From Russula earlei (lineage: Eukaryota; Basidiomycota; Agaricomycetes; Russulales; Russulaceae), in NCBI GenBank assembly GCA_025769875.1, contig JAGFNK010000217.1, positions 18,530 to 82,529 on the forward strand: 64,000 nucleotides of DNA. The letters are read 5' to 3'. A program made the translations under genes and the position numbers. Under the pieces are notes generated by a model, which was not told the origin of the DNA, did no database searches, and saw only the letters and a list, made by a program, of their open reading frames with translations. Shown piece by piece: positions 25,162-36,389 of this stretch. Positions within the stretch are counted from its first letter, which is position 1. Each line of letters opens with the position of its first letter.

Positions 25162-26398
25162 TTACGTTGTTGCGTTGTTGAGAAGTGTGGAACAAGCGTG
25201 TTCTGTGCATGCGTTTGGATCGTTGCGAATGGGTTCGCAGCAAACTCGGGGTTCGAACGTATCAGAGGTTGACGGAAACGCTCGGCTTTCCTGCGCAAGG
25301 AAAAGTGGAAAGAAAGAAAAAAAAAATTATTAGATGAACGAACTCCGTTTGCATGTGCGCGAAGGGGATAGGGAGGAGGACGAGGACGGACGGGCGCGAG
25401 ACGTACAGGGCGCGACGTCGCTGGGATCTCGAGAGGGGGTTGCCCCTCCCTTCGCCAATCATGCCGGGTCGGGTCGACTGCGGCGCCACACGCGCGTCAG
25501 GCGTGATGGTCGCCGTCGCGGAGGAGTTGGATTTGGCGACGAATTTCGGTGACGCGGCACCGTCGTCGTCGAGAACTCCCTCCCCGGCGATAGCAGCACT
25601 GGACGTCGAAGCTGTGGCCGCGGCGTCAATCGCTTTTTTCCCCGCGGACCTCGCGCCGCCACCGTCGGCGGCCGCTTCCGCCAGGGAGGCGACGGATGGA
25701 AGAGCGGCCCTTAGCGATGTCAGGTCGCCCACCGCCCCGAGACGTTCCCTCTCCCTGCGTTTCAGCCTGCGCGCGTGCGATTTCGAATACGGTGCGCGGG
25801 AGGCTTCCAATCCTGTTGCGATCCATTCATCCACCCATCATCATTTTGTGTGTGCGTGCGTGCGACGATGATGGACGAAAGTGGTCATAGCCAAGGTGTG
25901 TGCGCGCAGGGTTTGTAAAACCGACCAAATCCAAAAAGAGAAATGAACAAAGTATACAAAAAGGGTAGATGGGAATCGGTGGAGAAACGTTTTGTTTGTT
26001 GTTTTGAGAGTGTGTGTGGGCCGGGGAGGATGACGGGACGCCACGTACTTTGGATGAAGAGCTCGTGCTTGAGGATCCGCCTCTCTTTCTTGTTCGGAGC
26101 TTGCTCACTGGACGCACTTTCGTTTACGGAATGTAATAGTTCTTCGGCCTTGATGTGAAATTGAACTGAGATCGTGTTCAAAGATATGATATAGAACTCA
26201 GGTTCACGTACGGAGGCATCTTTGAGCGTTCCGACGTCAATGTGCTGTACGGCGTTATCTTGGATCGCAAACGGGCGATCGACGAGCTTCACGGATGTGG
26301 TGTGAGCACGGGAGATAGAGCGTCTTGAACGGACTTTGGGCTGTGCTGATGATCACCTATTTTTACTCTGTGATGCTGGTGTGAAAAGCTCTAACCAT
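25162..26398 (-). CDS. SLX9: SLX9, ribosome biogenesis protein
   Basis: The first exon is the ATG alone (26396-26398), followed by a GTTAGA...CACAG intron. The protein then begins PKVRSRRSISRAHTTS. A second intron starts at about 26208. Later exons give KKERRILKHELFIQ, LEASRAPYSKSHARRLKRR and IGEGRGNPLSRSQRRRAL. The last exon gives QPLIRSNPEFAANPFATI and QTHAQNTLVPH before the stop at 25162. This is the full Slx9/FAM207 signature in order. Slx9 binds pre-ribosomes and helps 40S assembly and export. An intron of about 240 bp, long for this genome, precedes the SKSHARR exon. The reading frame is intact throughout. Confidence 0.88.
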
Positions 26399-26582
26399 GA
26401 TGATGTGTGTTGTTCTTGTCCGACGAGGAGGGGCGTTACTTGATCTGACCAGATTAGGATCAATCTCATCATCTCAATCTACAAGGGTCGGGTCAATACC
26501 CTCTCAGCCACAACTCAACGAATGGAAATGTAGAGCAGAATATTGATTCTACGGCATTGTCTATCTCTCTGTTCTCTACATA

Positions 26583-28177
26583 TCATCTTGTGCCCCTATT
26601 GGCAGTGTTTTCCCGTCCTCCCAGTCCGATGACTACGAAGCTTACTAAGACTAATGCCGCTCCGACCACCACCTGGGCTTTCACAGGATGCTGCAGCGCT
26701 ATATCCCCAACGACAGCAAGCGGCATAGTAAGACTAAGACCGACGGTCACCACCAGCGGTGTCGTCTTGAGCATCGCAATCACATAGATATAGTCACTGA
26801 GGAGTGTGATGCCCATCTACAAAATCATTCGCCCAAAGCTTATGAGAGGGGAGGGGAAAACTCACGTTGACAAGTAAACCGGCCACAGCTCTGCTTGAAG
26901 TCGGTGGCTCAAACCTCTCAACACCGATGAAATGAAAAATGACGCCGATCGGCCAACAAGCAAGGATGTTGAATAGGCCGACAAAACCGAAAAACAGCTG
27001 CATATCAATCCGTGACTCCGAACGAATCCGAACCTTGAGCAAGATGACATAAACCGCGTACATCAAGGCGGAGAGCAAGGCGAGACAATCCCCAAGGAGA
27101 GAGTACCGTCCGCTCTGGATATCCGTCAGTAAGGGGCGGCCCGATGTAGAAGAAGGACGCGGCGGAGCGTCGCCAGAGTCCGAAAGGGAGACCAAGATCA
27201 CCCCGGCAAAGCTTCTCGAACGTCATTGTCCTGTCCTCAGATGCAGAGTGCACTGCCCACCTAGTGACAACAGCTCCAATCTTTGGAAGTGTCAGCTGGT
27301 CGACTTGAAAGAGACGCCCGATGATCAGCGTGAAGAAACCTGGACTTAGGCATCTCAGCACGAGCGACGAAATAGCAGGAAGACGGCTACACACCGCTCA
27401 TGCTGGACAAAATGGTAGCGCTCGCCACGCTTGTCATTCCAAGGCCCGCCGTCAGCGACCAGTTTGCGAGGAACCAGAGGAAACAGAACACGGAGGCGAG
27501 CTGAGCAGTCTCTCGTGTGGTGAGGGGTGGCAGATCGGTCGAGGTGGATACTGGCGATAAGTGAGACGGATGGCGTTGCGGACTCTTCAATACGGACCAC
27601 GATAAGGATGTCAGACGAGGGATGTAATGTCTCTCACCGTGCTGCTTGGTTCCCCGTCCTCGTTCGCAAGTGGCTCATATCCATCTGGAGGACTAATGGA
27701 CCGTTGAAGGTGGCCCGAATCGTCAAAGGGCACATGCTCACCCCCATCCACCTGTCAAGTCAGAGGCATCGTGATGCCGGCGAATATATCTCCTTATTAG
27801 AAATGGTAACAGGTACAGCGAAAATGTGCTTGTGGTGAGGTACGTGATGCTGCATCGCTAGATAATGAGCGAACGACGACGGTAATCAAAGACAGGACAG
27901 TACAGACAGGAAAGGTTTCCCGTATCCTCCAACAAACATGTCCTAGATGTGGTCGTATGAATCATAATCGGACAGATCCAGTGGTTATTCCGTAGAGACG
28001 TACTTGTGTCACAAAGTTGGACGTTGTCCATAGTAAGACGACGAGAAGTAGTAAGCATATGCCAACAGCGTAGTCTCTCCGAGCGTGTTTTTGAGAATCA
28101 AGAGACTTCCCTGTTTCTCGGGCTTCTGCAGGTAGGGAGTCCATCTCTATAGGTTGGTCTAGATGGGGTTCAGGCAT
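26583..28177 (-). CDS. SLC35F5-like drug/metabolite transporter superfamily protein
   Basis: The ATG at 28177 gives MPEPHLDQPIEMDSLPAE, then a first span LLLLVVLLWTTSNFVTQ. Small exons continue with DMFVGGYGKPF, ITYLTTSTFSLYLLPF, SVFCFLWFLANWSLTAGLG, TLIIGRLFQVDQLTLPKIG, LALLSALMYAVYVILLKVR and YIYVIAMLKTTPLVVTVGLS. The order and motifs match the SLC35F5/YML018C branch, with about ten spans. The yeast relative is vacuolar; the substrate is not established. An upstream in-frame extension to 28252 exists but has no better start. The frame is intact where checked. Confidence 0.82.
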
Positions 28178-28292
28178 GTAACGCGAGTAACCTCGAACCA
28201 CGTGTCTCCAATGTGTCATACCGTACCGAGTCTTTTCGCAGAGGTGGTACACCGTAAGTAAAAGAGTATAAAATTATTCAAATAACAATAGT

Positions 28293-29791
28293 CTATGGAC
28301 CGCCCCAAACCGACTTGTGATGGTGCTTTACCTTTTCGAATATTCGGTAAAGACTGATCACCAAGTTAAAACAATACATGAGCAGTCCGATTCCCACAAG
28401 GATGATCAATGCCATCTGGTGTTCACACAATGACTTCCCTGCTTTCTCGTCATCACCCCCCAAAGGACTAGGCGGCCTGGGGAGCTGGCTGTACCACGAA
28501 ATATCCGATGCACTCGCACATGGGATGGGAGAGGTGAAGTAATTATCGCAGCAGAGTGAAAGCGCGGCGGACCATGCACAGATAAACAACACCTCGAGTA
28601 AGGTATGAGCCAACTTGGATGACGTTCGCCAAAGACCAAGCGGTCGTCCGAAGTATTCGAGCTACCAACACCCACGAACTAATTAACGAATCGAAGATCC
28701 GACGGGAGGAATTTTCAGACTCACATATATAGCGACCATAACATGGACCAGGGTCAGAGGTGCGAATATTATGACCAGAGTACTACAATACGTGGACACA
28801 GAGTTCAGTCTGAGCGCGCATGCGTAAACCGACTGCGCACGTACGACGAACTACCAAGGATTCCGTAAGAATGGCTATGCTTTTCGGCCGTTCGTATCTG
28901 GATTGCGACCGCAAGGGCAGCTGTAGTGAATGTGATATTGATGAATCGAAACAGCTATCGGGTGGTCAGCTGGCACCCTCGAGTCTCCGCTCAGAGGTTA
29001 TGCTTCACCAAAGGAGCGTAGACGTTATTTAACAAGTACGCTCTTGCTCGCTTTCTTGCTCTAGGCCACCAACTCTCGTCGACAGTACCTTCGTCATGCG
29101 GTTGGCGTTCGGGAGATTCTCCGCTCTGGAGCTGCTCGTAAACGTCCCCACGAGGCAACGAGTCAAGTGGCCTTGCGCTTGCGGCCCAAGGAGAATCCCA
29201 CCCCGGCGTCCGACCATGCGAGAGCGAGTACGGAGTGGCTGGGGTGGCGGGCAGTGCTATGCGCAAGCTCCGGTCCCGCGCGCGAGAATGGGCGAGCTCT
29301 TGGCTCTTCTCGTCGAGTGCCGGACTGTGATCCTCCCTGCGGCCAAACCCGGCGGCGTTGAAAGAGGACGATCTGAGGATGCTGGACCTCTTCTCCAGTC
29401 GGACGGGAGGAGATTCTGCGCGGGACACCTCCGATGGGGGCATTGGGTGCCGGCGGGTGAACGGGAACCAGCGATGCTCGCCACGTTGTCCTATCAAGGA
29501 GTTCTGCGATGCGTCCGAACGACTTGCATCGGATGGGCCACGCGATCTTCCCGGCAACGATGGTTCATATTGGGAGTCCGTGGGGGAAGGGGGCTCATCC
29601 TTAGCCCACGCTGAAAGCAGATAATACGATCAGCGCGTGCAGAGAACGTTGATCCGACGTGGGGAAGGCATACGGGGTCTTGTGACGACCTTGCCCCTGG
29701 ATGAAGTACTGGTCTCGTTATATCGAATTCTCTGGGACTGGTTGGGGTTGGAAATGGACGGGTGGGCCTGCGTTGGAGGGTCTTCAGACAT
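28293..29791 (-). CDS. Conserved fungal integral membrane protein
   Basis: The ATG at 29791 gives [18 protein letters not shown], joined by an intron ending CTTTCAG near 29612 to a long Ser/Arg-rich cytoplasmic exon. Four probable spans follow in later exons: [45 protein letters not shown] and [20 protein letters not shown]. It ends [13 protein letters not shown]. The four-span layout with a short loop after the third span is MARVEL-like, but I cannot assign a named family. I believe it is widely conserved in Agaricomycetes, from memory only. It is divergent from the PSME3IP1 homologue with 100 bp between starts. Confidence 0.7.
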
Positions 29792-29891
29792 GAACGGAAG
29801 AACAGGGTGCCTGAAGATGAGAGGGTGAGAGAGCTGCGGATCACGCCCGCATTGCCAGTGGCAACAATTTTATGAGAACACGGTCATCATC

Positions 29892-30790
29892 ATGGCCGAC
29901 GAAGCTCTCCCTTCAATTTCGACTGGCGTAGTTGGCTCTCGCTTCGTCTCACAAACAGACATTGAGGCCGCTCGGGCTCGTAGGGAGGAACAGTGGAAAG
30001 CTGCATACGCCAGGTTTCATGGGGCTTCTCCGTCCCTAACCGCCTTGCCTGAACAATCGTCCTTCTTAGATTAGGTCAAGAACCGCCGCCTGCACCACAA
30101 GAAGACGCGTACGATGGTCGTAGTCTGGCAGAGGTCCGCCCCTATCTCTCTCACCACATCTCCGTGTTGACCTTGACCTCTAGAAACTCGCCGCCAACCG
30201 CGTAAGTCTCGCGCAATGGCACAACACCGCGCCCGTTCACGCCCTCATATCTCTCTATCTTTCACCCTTCTCCCCCCCTTTCCCCACTCAACAATCTTAG
30301 GCAGCCAAACAGGAGGAATGGGAAGAAAAGACTAAATTAGCGAACCAGTTCCGCGCCCTCGAAGAAGACGAGATCATGTTTCTCGATTCGGTCAGGGAGC
30401 GTCAGGAACAGGAGGAACGCGAGCGCAAAGTGCGAGACGGTGAGGAACTGAAGAGCTTTCGGGAGTAAGCCATCCTTACGAATTCATTGTACCCTTATCT
30501 CGTCCTCACGATAAATATGTCCTTTGTGTAGGGCCGTTGCAGCAAAGGTGATCGTGAAAACGCCACCAGCCGTACCTGCCCCCGAGTCAGCGTCGGCACC
30601 CGCACCGAAGACTGTGTCGGCGCCCGCAAAGAAGCCCACCAAGGCATCCCTGAAAGGTGTCATTGTGAAGAAAAAGGCGAAATCTGCTCCCGAAGCGAAA
30701 TCACCAACAGAAATCGGAAAGGCCGAAAAGGTGGAACACGACAGCCCATCTCCACATTCGAAGCGTCGAAAAGTTGCCGTCGAGTCGTGA
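29892..30790 (+). CDS. PSME3IP1/FAM192A (NIP30) homologue
   Basis: The N-terminal exon has SRFVSQTDIEAARARREEQW, the start of the NIP30 domain. Later exons give DAYDGRSLAE, KLAANR, EEWEEKTKLANQFRALEEDE and IMFLDSVRERQEQEERE, completing it, followed by an Ala/Pro/Lys-rich tail ending SKRRKVAVES, a likely nuclear signal. In animals the protein binds the PA28-gamma proteasome activator in the nucleus. Near 30071 the frame is off by one: SSFLD meets a TAG, while the next frame begins GQEPPPAPQED. One extra T in the GATTAGG stretch would restore it, so a one-base deletion or consensus error is likely. Confidence 0.8.
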
Positions 30791-30884
30791 TCCTTTGCGT
30801 TAAATATCTGCACGTATGCAGCGACTTTTCTAGTGAAACCGGATGCTCGCTATTACAGCCCACGACTCTGTGAATGCGACTAAT

Positions 30885-32494
30885 TTATCTTCGCGTGACA
30901 GGACTTGGTGTCGGTGTCCATCGCACGCGGTTCAAGTCCTTATCTTTGCCATCTTCCCAGCCCGCCGTTCTTCCCATTGCTTCTGCTCTCCTCGATGCAG
31001 CTGTACCCATAGTTGTCCGGTCGAGCAGTCTTCTTGCTGCGGGTGTCAGCGCGCCCGATGCCTCTGCACGACGCGGAGTCCATGACGGTGGTGGCATATC
31101 ACCTTTTCTGCGCGCATGGCTAGCCCCTAGCAAGCCCGCCTTTGTCCGTAGACTCTTCACAGCAGAAGAGGAGAGCTTGTGAGAGAGTACCTCGCGCTTG
31201 GTCGGCGCAGATATATGGAAGGGCGTACTAGGCAGTGGTGCTGACACCTCGGCGGGATCGTCAGATTGTGACAGAATACGGGGAGTTCCTGCCAGAGTTC
31301 CCCAAGTCATCAGTTGTTTGACTGCTGCCGGTCCAAGTTCGGATGGTGTAGGGGACGGAAGTGAAGGGACATAGGAGAAATTGTCGACTCCAGGTGATTT
31401 TGGTCTGTCTGTGAGTAAAGTGTGAGTAACGCACGCTCGTGCGATCAACATGATAAACGCACATGGGGTGCCTGCAATCGCATTGTCAACCCGACTTTGA
31501 GTGGGGCTAGGTGGTTCAGATAAGGCTTGAGATGAGGATAGACTTTCGTCACTTTCAGGGAGTCGAGTATTCCCATGCTTGAGAGTCTTTGGGGGTCCCT
31601 TTGCAGGAATGTTCTTGGTTGACGAGCTTGACGGGTCATAGGGAGACACATCCGCCCCCGGGGAGAACATCAAGGAATTCCTCGCTCGGAATGCCCATCC
31701 ATTCACGCCTGCAGGCCGAGTGTCCTTCTTCGGCGCCATAACATCCACCACCTCATCCACCTCCCCATCCTTCTCCCGTAGCACGACTTCCTTACCCCCC
31801 GAAGACTCTGCCCCAACACCGCCTACGTCGCCCAGCTGCCTGCTGCCTGCTGCTGCTCCTCGCCCTCGCCCTCGCCCTCGGCAGTGATGAGTCCCGCCGA
31901 AATTGGCGCCTCTATCCTCATCCTCTCTCTCACCCCAGCGCTCTCCGGCATCTCGATCAAGGCCCTCTCCCTAGCCTCGAGCGCCCTCGCCCTCTGAGCC
32001 TCGACGCGCCTTTGCGCGTCCCACGCCCACCCGTACTTCTCTCGCCGCCGCACGTTCTCCTCGTCCAATATCTGCGTGAAGCTCGCGTTGTCCTCGGACG
32101 TGTACCGCGCCTGGAACGCGTCCAGGCTCACGCTCGTGTCGTAGCGCGCGCGTTTGGCGGCGCTGGCGGAATCGGCGGACGGGGGCAGCTCGCGGCGCGC
32201 GGGCGTGTCGGAAGGTCCGACGCCGTAGGGCGTTTCGGAGGGTCTCTGCCAGGGACGCGAAGATCTGACGGTGGCATTGATGGATTCGAGGTTGCGGACG
32301 CTGGCGCCGATGAGTTGCGGATCGCGCGTTTCGAGGGCATCGAGGTAGGAGTTGGTGGCATCGAGGTGAACCAAGGAGGGGAAGAAATCGCGAGCAATGA
32401 TGTGGGAAAGGGCGGCGGTATATTCATCTTCTTCGAGGACGGTTTGACGGTTCAAAGATCTTTTTGGGATGGAGGACTGGGAGGGGACAGACAT
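30885..32494 (-). CDS. ESS2/DGCR14-type nuclear splicing-associated protein
   Basis: The ATG at 32494 gives MSVPSQSSIPKRSLNRQ, then EEDEYTAALSHIIARDFFPS, the hallmark of the Es2/Bis1 family, and SLDAFQARYTSEDNASF and REKYGWAW. The downstream part has DTRPAGVNGWAFRARNSLMF and, after an intron with donor GTGCGT, PSPTPSELGPAAVKQLMTWG, both also typical. ESS2 associates with late spliceosomes. Around 31834-31866, inside a CAG/CTCGCC-rich stretch, the frame changes by -1 with no intron possible, so one base is missing or two are extra. The gene is convergent with the PSME3IP1 homologue (94 bp apart). Confidence 0.85.
31834..31885 (+). repeat. Low-complexity CTG/CTCGCC repeat in ESS2
   Basis: Tandem CCTGCTG and CCTCGC units on the plus strand encode the Glu/Gly and Gln/Ala runs of ESS2. 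The ESS2 frameshift lies within this repeat, which is prone to slippage and to assembly error. Confidence 0.75.
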
Positions 32495-32903
32495 GGTGGT
32501 CGTTGATAGAGAGTTTGTAACACGGCCCGGAATTCCCACACAGATGGCATAAATCGAGTCATTACTACTAACGGTAAATCAGGACAGTAACAATATCATA
32601 ACATACACAGAATCTCCAGCCACGTCGTGGTATAGGATGGGGATGGGCCATGAATTTCTTTTCTATCGTATCAAAATTGAATGTTGAATGGCGTCTGCTC
32701 TCGACATATAATTCGAAGGCATTAATCGTGGAAGCGTCATAACTGGTAACTGGGAGAGGAGAAATAAGTGAAAAGGCTGCAGATTCACCAGAAGGGACGG
32801 TAAGAAGGAAATAATAGGGTTGTGGAAAACGGAGCGCAGTATGGACGCAGGAAGATATATCCAACACATAGAACCGCGAGGTATGACAAGTGCCAGTCGA
32901 TAT
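32495..32903. other. Intergenic region between ESS2 and the NudE homologue
   Basis: Both neighbours are on the minus strand, so this holds the 3' end of the NudE transcript and the ESS2 promoter. I see nothing else in it. Confidence 0.5.
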
Positions 32904-35102
32904 TCAGTTACGTCCTGAACCAGAGCGTGGTCGACCCTTGTCGCGAGCATCCAAGAATCGACCTTCCACATCGGAGATGTCGGCACCCGCACTTCGACGC
33001 CCGCTCATGCCATAGCTGGGTCTCCCGGTCCGACTCTGTGACAACGGTGTCGGAGATGGTGTAGGGAGCTTTCGAATGACTTCGGACTGTAATGTTCGAG
33101 TGAGGGATTTGGGGGAGAGCCTTGCCGCCGGGAGACTCTCTACGCGACGGGGCCGAGGACAATGTCGTCGGGCTCGCGGCTGCATATGACGCCGAAGTTG
33201 ACAGAACGCGATCGCGTTGAGGGATACCACAATCAGACAAGCTTGCGCTGGAGGGTGAATCTCCTGTAGTCGAACCCAGTGAGGATCGCTTGATATAACC
33301 GCCACTAGGTCGCTTCAAACCAGTTGCACCGGCTGTTGAAGGGTGCGCATATAGCCCAGAAGTTGGAACTGGAATGAATGTGGGTGTCGCTGGGCGCGAG
33401 GCGGGTGTGGGTATCGAACTAACGGTGGCAGTCGTGCTAACGCTGCTACGCCCCTCAGTTGAGGTCGATAACCGAGACTGTGGCCTTCGCAATCCAGAAG
33501 GCTGAACGATATGGGATGGCACGTCCGGCGTGCCCAGAGAGCCTGACTGAGGAGAGTTCATGAGCGATGCGAAGGCGGGAAACCCGACGGCGGATGGGGG
33601 ACTTGAGGCTCTTCGATGATCTCTGTCTTTAGGTTTAGTGGGGGAAGGCGAATCTTCCATGATCAGGACCCAGCCAGACGTGTTTCCCGCGGGTGTTCGT
33701 TTGATCTCATCGACATCGGCTGCCCGTCGACCGAGGAGCGACGACCGCGAACGTTCATCTAGGGGACTTGATGGACTGACTGCCCGAAAGGTTTGACGAC
33801 TTGGATGTTGGCACAGCTATCGCTGGAGGATTAGGGCGGCTCATGCTACCCAAGCGTAACCGAGGAACGCGCGTATGAATCTTCTGTTCTAAATTTTTGA
33901 CCTTCGCTCGCATTTCGGACACCATCTGTACACCTCGGCTCTTGGAGGTGATGGCGGTAGAAGCGCCATTGGCTGTCGCAGGAGCGATTGTGTGACTGGA
34001 AGCGTGTGAAGTGGAACGATTGGCGGTGATCTTGGGCTGAATGCGGGATGCGTGTAGGGAAGGTAGCGTAGTAGACCTGCTCAGAGATATTGGCGTCTGA
34101 GACGAGGCCATCTTGTGACGAGGTAAGGAGAATCCGGCACGTTGGAGTAAAATGGAGTGTCCTGATTCGGAATCTGCGGATGACGTGGAGGGCCTTGGCG
34201 CGTCCGAGACCGAAAGAGGGATTTCAGGCTCAAGTAGCTCGAGATCAGGGGGAGGTTGAGTATGAAGGAGGTCATCTTCCGAGGGCCTGGATACATGGCG
34301 AGCAAGAGATGAACCTTCCGAGGAAGTCCGAGAAGGAACAGATTTGAGTTTCTGACTTGATGCCCGGGCTTGTGCGGCCGCTAGTTGATCTCTTAGGACG
34401 GACACTTCCGCATTGGAGTCTGCACGCCTTAAGATCTCCGTGATTGACCAGATGGCATGTAACGTACCTCGAAGTTCGTCCTTTAGCCTCTGGCACTCCT
34501 CCTCGAGATGGGCTTTGTCAAATAACTCGTGCTCCAGCAGTATCTTCTCCTCGAGAGCGCGGGCATACTTAGCCTCGACGTCGGATAGACTTGATGCGAC
34601 AGCCCTTTCGTTTCTCTCGAGGTCGTCGTTGCCCATCTCGAGTTCACGAAGCTGAACTTTTACCTTCTGATTTTCCTGTCGGAGAGAGTCGAGTTCGCGT
34701 TGAAGAGAGGTTGTCGTTGTGTTATGATTAGTTTGAAGTGACATGAACTTGGACTAGACAGGAACGGTTAGAGAAACGAATCGTAACCGGTAAAATCGGC
34801 GCACCTTCCACGAGTCGCGCTCACTCTCTGCCCGTTCTACCTTGACTTTCAATTCCTGCTGGGCTTTTCTCGGTCCTCTGTAGTTCCCGCTCTAGCTCCT
34901 CCTCCAGTTCTTTACTCGACTGGTGGAAGTCATCGAGCTCATTCTTGGTCTCTGCGAGCATCTCTGCAGCTTCATAATACTTTGTCTTCCAGTCTGTGAC
35001 GGACGAGGAGGGAATAACTGAGTGAAACGCGTTTAGAGAGTGGCGTAGGCGCGAATAGGAGGATGGGAGTTACCCGATCAAGTCGCTGTCGAGAGTTGCC
35101 AT
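32904..35102 (-). CDS. NDE1: NudE/NDE1 homologue, dynein-LIS1 regulator
   Basis: The first exon (ATG at 35102) gives MATLDSDLI. The second gives DWKTKYYEAAEMLAETKNEL and continues the coiled coil. The third gives SLQTNHNTTTTSLQRELD, RELEMGNDDLERNERAVASS and ALEEKILLEHELFDKA, the highly conserved NudE core. A Ser/Pro-rich tail with SGWVLIMEDSPSP follows, and the protein ends RPRSGSGRN. NudE links LIS1 to dynein for nuclear migration. Four separate +1 shifts are needed to read the gene: CCC at 35073-35075 (first donor), TTTT at 34865-34868, GGGG at 33762-33765 and GGGGG at 33111-33115. All sit in homopolymers, so base-calling error is the likeliest cause. Confidence 0.85.
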
Positions 35103-35433
35103 TATGTTGTCCTTCCGCAATGGGTCTGATGGGGTGAGGACTGCGGTCATGGCCAGACGACGCGAATGGAAGGGAGGGGCGAGAAGAGAGACGCGGTCAA
35201 AATGGATGTGATGAACTGAAACGGGGGGAGTCACTTCTGGCCAGCTTGGAGGGAGAACCCGCCTTGTTTGGCTGGTGTTTGTTTCCTGCTACGGCATTCA
35301 CGGTCCGGAGACAGACATAGCTACACTTTGGTTGTACCAAGTGCAGTTATATACACCTTCTCCCATCATCTCCAGTATGTAACTTGCTAGGGGATTGTCT
35401 GAGACAATTCCCTAGCAACTTACACACCTCTAC
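35103..35433. other. Intergenic region with a 45-bp palindrome
   Basis: It lies between the NudE start and the CSL4 stop, with both genes on the minus strand. The one notable feature is the palindrome listed separately, just past the CSL4 stop. Confidence 0.5.
35379..35423. repeat. Near-perfect 45-bp inverted repeat
   Basis: Two 22-nt arms (GTAACTTGCTAGGGGATTGTCT and its near complement) flank a single central base. Twenty of 22 positions match. One mismatch is a G opposite T, which would pair as G-U in RNA. It sits 11 bp beyond the CSL4 stop codon on the transcribed strand, so the mRNA 3' end could fold here. It might also be a solo terminal-repeat relic. Confidence 0.8.
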
Positions 35434-36171
35434 TTAAAGTCCTTCAGGCTTCGCACACTTCCTCTTCTCCAGTTTACCCGTTTTCGGACACCGCATCTCT
35501 TGCCACGATACAGGCTCCATCGTTCCACCTACATCAGATTCATGTCAGCCGCCGTATCTTCAAATACTTCCACGCGTCACAAACCAGCCTCGCTCGTAGC
35601 AAATATGACACCGAGGTCGTTGCGTGCCGTGGTTATGTAGTAGCTGCGCGCGTCTCCAAGGGAAATCTGTTTACAAGTAGTACGTAGGGCAACGGACGAG
35701 GCAGACAGGGGCGTGCTCGTACCACTAGACCTTTGATGACATCCCCACCCCGGAAACAATCTCCAACCTTGACTTTGTCTTTCTCTGTTGCCCGGATATC
35801 CTGAACGCGAATAACACCCGTAAAGTCTTCTCCTGGCGGTAGCGGCACTCCGTCCACAATCGTGATGGAAACCACAGCCTGTTGAGGAGACAGCCGGGTG
35901 ATAGAACCCAAGACGACGGAATTGGATGCAGGTGGATGAGGTTTCAAACGAGGGATCGTCAAACTCTGGTGGCCGAAGCGAGTGGAACCCCCATCATTCA
36001 ATGTGAATAGGTACAGAGAGAAGAGAGACGGACGGAGCCCTGGTGTATCGGAGTGCCAAAGAGACTCGCCCTCGTTTCACCGTCCCTGGTGTATAACCCA
36101 CTGCCAAGTTGGAGTGCAGGACCATGCGGAAGAGGAACTGGTTGACCAGGCACTAAAGAATCGGAAGGCAT
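35434..36171 (-). CDS. CSL4: CSL4, RNA exosome cap subunit
   Basis: The ATG at 36171 gives MPSDSLVPGQPVPLPHGPA, the conserved N-terminal turn, then LGSGLYTRDGETRASLFGTP. Spliced exons continue with VVLGSITRLSPQQAVVSI, GEDFTGVIRVQDIRATEKDK and GDCFRGGDVIKGLV, an S1-like fold. ISLGDARSYYITTARNDLGV, then MEPVSWQEMRCPKTGKLEKR and KCAKPEGL follow, the zinc-ribbon-like C-terminus. The product is about 185 aa. CSL4 caps the exosome ring and recruits cofactors for 3'-5' RNA decay. All splice joints hold, with no frameshift. It is divergent from the E2 gene across about 220 bp. Confidence 0.92.
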
Positions 36172-36389
36172 GCCAAGTAGGGCCGATACCGTACACGTCA
36201 GTTATGATCACGGTATATTCCCGGACTTGTCGGTTGAGGGAAGGGAGAGAGTGTGGTGGGGGGTGGGAACCAGTTGGGGATTGTTTGGCTCGCTCCGAAG
36301 GTTCACATAACCCGCTCGTCCTACCTACTTGTCTCCGAAATTCGCCAGCTCTTCTGCGTGTGTCCCTGTTGCTCTTCCCTCCATCTGCC

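Noticed and set aside
31800..31870. An intron to explain the ESS2 frame change, using GTAGGC
   Set aside because: Candidate introns are 19-36 bp long, too short, and none restores the correct phase.
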